The notes under the pieces were generated by a model. That model did not search any database. It was given only the letters and a program-made list of their open reading frames with translations, and was not told the DNA's origin. From Bacteroidota bacterium (lineage in GTDB: Bacteria > Bacteroidota > Ignavibacteria > UBA10030 > UBA8401): a stretch of 64,000 bases of DNA. Positions 60,854-64,000 of the stretch are shown here, piece by piece. Numbering within the stretch: position 1 is the first letter of the stretch; every line of letters starts with the position of its first letter. The stretch is taken from contig DATJPT010000020.1 of the NCBI GenBank assembly GCA_035506275.1, positions 1-64,000 of the forward strand, written 5' to 3'. Both the position numbers and the translations under genes were made by a program.

Positions 60854-61807
60854 CTACTTGATGACAACAAAACGGCGGTCGCCGTCGCGCATCACGACCA
60901 GATATTTTCGGCTGTCTTGCGTGAACTCCGTTGTACTGAATTCCGATACCGTCACCGAAAGGTCCGCCGTATAATTATAGTAATTCTGAAGCACTGAAGC
61001 CGGGATTACGCCCTTCCCCGAATTGCTTGCCAGGAGTATCGAATAGCCGGTATCGATTCCTTCGAACCCGTCGGCCTCTTCGTGAATTCCGGGGGGCACG
61101 CCCCCGTTCCTCATGCGGAAACCTGAACCGTCCGGACCGACGTCGATCATCGGCGTGACCCGAATGAGAACGCCGGCCACAGGGTTTCCCCCCGACCACG
61201 TGAGGGCAAGGTCGCTGTCCGGCATGACCTGTTGCCCGTTCGCAAGACCGGTAAGATTGATGAGGGCGGCAGGCGAGGTGATCGACACTTTCGTTGCAGG
61301 AAAGGACGATGAACCCGTCACATCAAATTCATAGCTTGTATTTGGAACAAACTCCACTCCCTGCCCCTGACTGCCAAACAAATGAGGGAACAAGGAATAG
61401 ATCGCCCCTCCGAAGAAGTGCTGAAATCTCTGCAATTCAATCTGCCGGCCCGAATAATCGAGAAACACTGCGCCGATATCCTCCGCTCCATGCCAATAGC
61501 GGGGTTTGGCCGAAAGCGTATCGAAAACAACGGCCGACGCGTCGCCGGACCTCTCCGAGTCCTGATCAACCGGTCCTACAAAAGGATTCCAGCCGATCGA
61601 AAAGATACCGTCGCTGCTGTCGACGGGAACGCCGGCGAGATGCGCAGCAGAAACCTCGTCGATGACAATGGAACTGGTCACCGAACTCTGATCGCCGGCG
61701 GATTGGCCCGAATAATAATGTGGGTGCGTCGATTCCGTGCACCCCTGAAACTCGACGGCCCCGATCATCGCCGCCAAAGACAACAAGGAAAGTATTTTCT
61801 TATCCAT
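60854..61807 (-). CDS. Hypothetical lipoprotein-like secreted protein (317 aa)
   Basis: N-terminal signal with possible lipobox (LLSLAAMIGAVEFQGC, Cys near 23; the position before Cys is Gly but -3 is Phe, so unsure). The rest is beta-rich (DEVSAAHLAGVPVDSSDGIF, TKVSITSPAALINLTGLANG, LALTWSGGNPVAGVLIRVTP) resembling an Ig-like exported binding protein. No T9SS domain. It lies 21 nt after the arylsulfotransferase-like gene with GGAGGG before ATG, so it is cotranscribed. Confidence 0.66.
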   Translation of the reverse strand: MDKKILSLLSLAAMIGAVEFQGCTESTHPHYYSGQSAGDQSSVTSSIVIDEVSAAHLAGVPVDSSDGIFSIGWNPFVGPVDQDSERSGDASAVVFDTLSAKPRYWHGAEDIGAVFLDYSGRQIELQRFQHFFGGAIYSLFPHLFGSQGQGVEFVPNTSYEFDVTGSSSFPATKVSITSPAALINLTGLANGQQVMPDSDLALTWSGGNPVAGVLIRVTPMIDVGPDGSGFRMRNGGVPPGIHEEADGFEGIDTGYSILLASNSGKGVIPASVLQNYYNYTADLSVTVSEFSTTEFTQDSRKYLVVMRDGDRRFVVIK

Positions 61808-61828
61808 AAGACCCTCCTGCGCAGTCGC

Positions 61829-63682
61829 TTATTTGAGCAGCACCATTTTCTTTGTTTCGGATCTTTGCGCGCTTTCGAGACGGTAATAATAAATACCGCT
61901 TGGGAGCGAGGAAGCGTTAAACGTTACACTCTGTTCGACCCCTCCCCGGACCACGCCGTCGACGAGCGTTGCGACGCGCTGCCCGAGAATGTTGTAGACT
62001 CGTAATGTCGCGACCCCCGTCGCCGGAAGGCTGAAGGAAATTATCGTGCTCGGATTGAACGGGTTAGGATAATTTTCGTTCAGCGTCATCGTCTGCGGAG
62101 TCCGGGCGATCGCATTATTGACAACTCCCGAAGTTGTGCCTCCGACATTCCACTGGAGCCTGTAGGCACGGTAGCTGACGATTTGGTCGGGCAGGCTCAT
62201 CTCATAGACCTTGGTCCCATTGCTCGTCACTTCAGTCACCGCAACATTGCAGTCCCCCCATCCGATGAACGTATTTCCGTTCGGGAGACGCTGCACATAC
62301 CCCATCGCACCGCTCACGTAATCGGGATTGTTCCGGTATTGCCAGACGAGCGTCGCAATTTTGTGCACTTGGTCGACTTGATACTCGAGAGCGCGCGAAA
62401 ACGGCGGGTTGTGGAAATTTCCGTTGTCAAACATCGTAAAATCTCCGTTCGCGATCCGGCGAATGGCGTGCTGGTGGGAGTACCCGATCGTATCGTTGAC
62501 AAACGTAAACTGATTGTTCTTCCCTCCCATTCTCCAAATGATATTTCCGGTCGACCGGTCGATTTTCGTGATCTCATCCAGGTGGCGTGAAGAGAGGATG
62601 ATGTTGCTGTCGGCATCCAGCTCGATGGCATTGCTGTGAACGTAATCGACCGTCGCCGCCGTCAGGTCTTCGTGCGTGGCGTCAGTGATCTTAAAATGAT
62701 CCCAGCTTCGCCATTGAAAAACGACATTCTTCGCCTTGTCAAGTTCCTGAAGAATAATCCCTATTACCTTCGCTGATGTGTTTCCGTTCGCAACGATCTT
62801 TGACATGTCAACATATTCATCGTCATCGCCGAGCAAAAGCGCATGGCCGTTTGGCAAAAGGCGGAGCTCGTGCACGTCAGTGACGTATCCGTTCCCGACT
62901 CCATAGCTGTTAACAATCGAATAAGTCGAGTCCAATTCATAAAACAACCACGGACCTTCGTCGAAATAAGTCAGATGTCCGTTCGGCTGGATGACAAAAT
63001 CGATCGGCGTCGAAACCGGTTGTTGGTAGAAATATGGAGTGCCCGAATTTTCCAGGATCATGAGATACGGCGTCGCAGTGACACTCTGGGTCCAGGCAAA
63101 ACTGCTCAAAAAAATATTCCCCGGTGACGTGGTGCTGTCGGTCGTGATCGTAAATGCGGGCAAGGTCGAATGAACCGATGAGTCGTTCGCAGCCAACGGA
63201 TGGCTGGCCGATGATCGATGCGTCCCTGCCGGCAGTGCTCCTTCCCCTTCCAAACGCATTTTTTGGAGTGACGGCGGAAGCACTTTCGGCGTAATCATAA
63301 ATGTAAACTGTGTCGGCAGGACTCCGCTTCCGTCCGTCACACGCAATCCCGCATTCAGGTTCACGGTGACAGCTTCCCCCTCCGTGAACGGAATCGCCGG
63401 GGCAAATATTACGGTCCTCCCGTCATCCGAAAGAACGAGCTTTCCGTCATGAATTCCGCTGACGGCGCCTGTCACGGTAATGATTCCGCTCGATGAAAGG
63501 CTAGATGGATCAATATTGCCCATCGTTCTGACGGCGATCGTTGTTTGGGGCATGTGCATTGACGATCCGGGAACCGGCGAGATGTATTCTATAGTGGAAC
63601 TGCTTTGTTCCTGTGCAACAAGGTCTGCAACGAGCAACACGGTAAAAGCTGCAACACTCAATCCGTACCTAATTCTCTCCAC
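61829..63682 (-). CDS. Secreted arylsulfotransferase-like protein with T9SS domain
   Basis: 617 aa, GTG start preceded by GAGAGGAGAGA. Signal peptide, an Ig-like N-terminal domain (25-130; VTGAVSGIHDGKLVLSDDGR), then a beta-propeller of the arylsulfotransferase (ASST-like, Arylsulfotran_2) family (180-520): LRLLPNGHALLLGDDDEYVD, VHSNAIELDADSNIILSSRH, HQHAIRRIANGDFTMFDNGN, QRLPNGNTFIGWGDCN. The end is a T9SS domain (YPNPFNPSTIISFSLPATGV, SGIYYYRLES, TKKMVLLK). ASST enzymes move sulfate groups between phenols, but activity here is unproven. Confidence 0.83.
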   Translation of the reverse strand: MERIRYGLSVAAFTVLLVADLVAQEQSSSTIEYISPVPGSSMHMPQTTIAVRTMGNIDPSSLSSSGIITVTGAVSGIHDGKLVLSDDGRTVIFAPAIPFTEGEAVTVNLNAGLRVTDGSGVLPTQFTFMITPKVLPPSLQKMRLEGEGALPAGTHRSSASHPLAANDSSVHSTLPAFTITTDSTTSPGNIFLSSFAWTQSVTATPYLMILENSGTPYFYQQPVSTPIDFVIQPNGHLTYFDEGPWLFYELDSTYSIVNSYGVGNGYVTDVHELRLLPNGHALLLGDDDEYVDMSKIVANGNTSAKVIGIILQELDKAKNVVFQWRSWDHFKITDATHEDLTAATVDYVHSNAIELDADSNIILSSRHLDEITKIDRSTGNIIWRMGGKNNQFTFVNDTIGYSHQHAIRRIANGDFTMFDNGNFHNPPFSRALEYQVDQVHKIATLVWQYRNNPDYVSGAMGYVQRLPNGNTFIGWGDCNVAVTEVTSNGTKVYEMSLPDQIVSYRAYRLQWNVGGTTSGVVNNAIARTPQTMTLNENYPNPFNPSTIISFSLPATGVATLRVYNILGQRVATLVDGVVRGGVEQSVTFNASSLPSGIYYYRLESAQRSETKKMVLLK

Positions 63683-63880
63683 TCTCTCTCCTCTCCAGCC
63701 GCCGATCGCTGCTGCGCTGTCCCGTTCAGCTCATCGTTGATGGAGCATCGGCATGATCAGGCGGCAATGTTTGTGCGATGAATTTTAACCGCGGTGCTCC
63801 CCTTCGCCAAGCGGTGACTTGTTTTTGACACCGCCTGGCATAAAGAGGTTTAGCCCATTTTCTTACGTTGAGGAAGCGAC

Positions 63881-64000
63881 TTACTTCAGCAGCATCATTT
63901 TCTTCACTGCTTCAAACGTCCCGCTCTGGATCCTGTAAAAGTAGACGCCGCTGGCAAGCGATGAGGCGTTGAACGAGACCTCGTACGTTCCCGCGTTCTG
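63881..64000 (-). CDS. C-terminal end of a T9SS-secreted protein (partial)
   Basis: The minus strand encodes 39 residues up to a stop at 63881: QNAGTYEVSFNASSLASGVY, FYRIQSGTFEAVKKMMLLK. This is the typical end of the T9SS sorting domain. The rest lies outside the window. It is followed by about 200 bp without a gene before the arylsulfotransferase-like gene. Confidence 0.85.
   Translation of the reverse strand, partial: QNAGTYEVSFNASSLASGVYFYRIQSGTFEAVKKMMLLK

Noticed and set aside
1..64000. CRISPR arrays, tRNA/rRNA genes, transposases, prophage genes
   Set aside because: None seen on reading both strands; palindromic elements are single or paired, not regularly spaced arrays.

Overview
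The window comes from a Gram-negative bacterium of the Bacteroidota/FCB group, most likely Ignavibacteriota or a relative. Five extracellular proteins end in the type IX secretion (T9SS) C-terminal sorting domain, with the pattern YPNPFNPST, 'LGQ/LGR' and a terminal K-K-M-L-L-L-K. There are TonB-dependent uptake proteins, outer-membrane barrels and lipoproteins. Shine-Dalgarno sites are strong (AGGAGG-like). Where promoters can be read they are TTGACA-like, 17 bp, TATAAT-like, which is equivalent to TTG-N20-TA. This looks less like Bacteroidia and more like the Ignavibacteria/Chlorobi side. This is inference; no rRNA is present.

Layout. 1-6036: a kdp potassium-transport locus on the minus strand, in the order 31-aa peptide, kdpF, kdpA, kdpB, kdpC, kdpE-like, kdpD-like, porin. 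kdpA is reduced to its first and last segments. The response regulator lacks its phospho-aspartate. The KdpD protein is only the N-terminal sensor domain and has no Walker A lysine. 6487-15967: assorted single genes, including an alpha/beta hydrolase-like protein, a bactofilin-repeat membrane protein, a zinc-ribbon gene with a broken duplicate, a CBS-containing hybrid histidine kinase, a LamG/T9SS protein and an Nmad3 protein. 16114-27659: a beta-1,4-galactan utilisation locus (LacI regulator, galactokinase, TonB-dependent receptor, beta-helix protein, GH53 galactanase, GH2 beta-galactosidase) with visible operators and a terminator. 28115-32433: small membrane proteins, a gamma-glutamylcyclotransferase, a GT-C glycosyltransferase and an acetyltransferase. 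32427-38083: a lipid-modification cluster with two cyclopropane-synthase-family methyltransferases, an FAD oxidoreductase, DUF1365, DUF2177 and DUF1295 proteins. 38371-42895: a small gene with a structured leader, asnA, a 79-nt cloverleaf-like inverted repeat and a secreted GH2 enzyme. 43019-48863: a TetR-controlled envelope export operon (outer-membrane barrel, LolD-like ATPase, two FtsX-type permeases, LolA-like protein). 49159-53691: an ArsR-controlled run of five SRPBCC/AHSA1 proteins with DoxX, DHFR-like and DUF4287/DUF5655 genes, the last split by an in-frame TGA. 53820-64000: GH29 fucosidase, double thioredoxin-fold protein, second GT-C enzyme, small envelope proteins, and a secreted arylsulfotransferase-like protein.

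How it fits together: the genes suggest a heterotroph that digests plant or algal galactans and other glycans at the cell surface and remodels its envelope lipids. The most unusual region is the eroded kdp locus: an apparently intact ATPase subunit (KdpB) sits with a channel subunit missing about 430 residues and with regulators that have lost their phosphotransfer and ATP-binding residues. No CRISPR array, tRNA, rRNA, transposase or prophage was seen.
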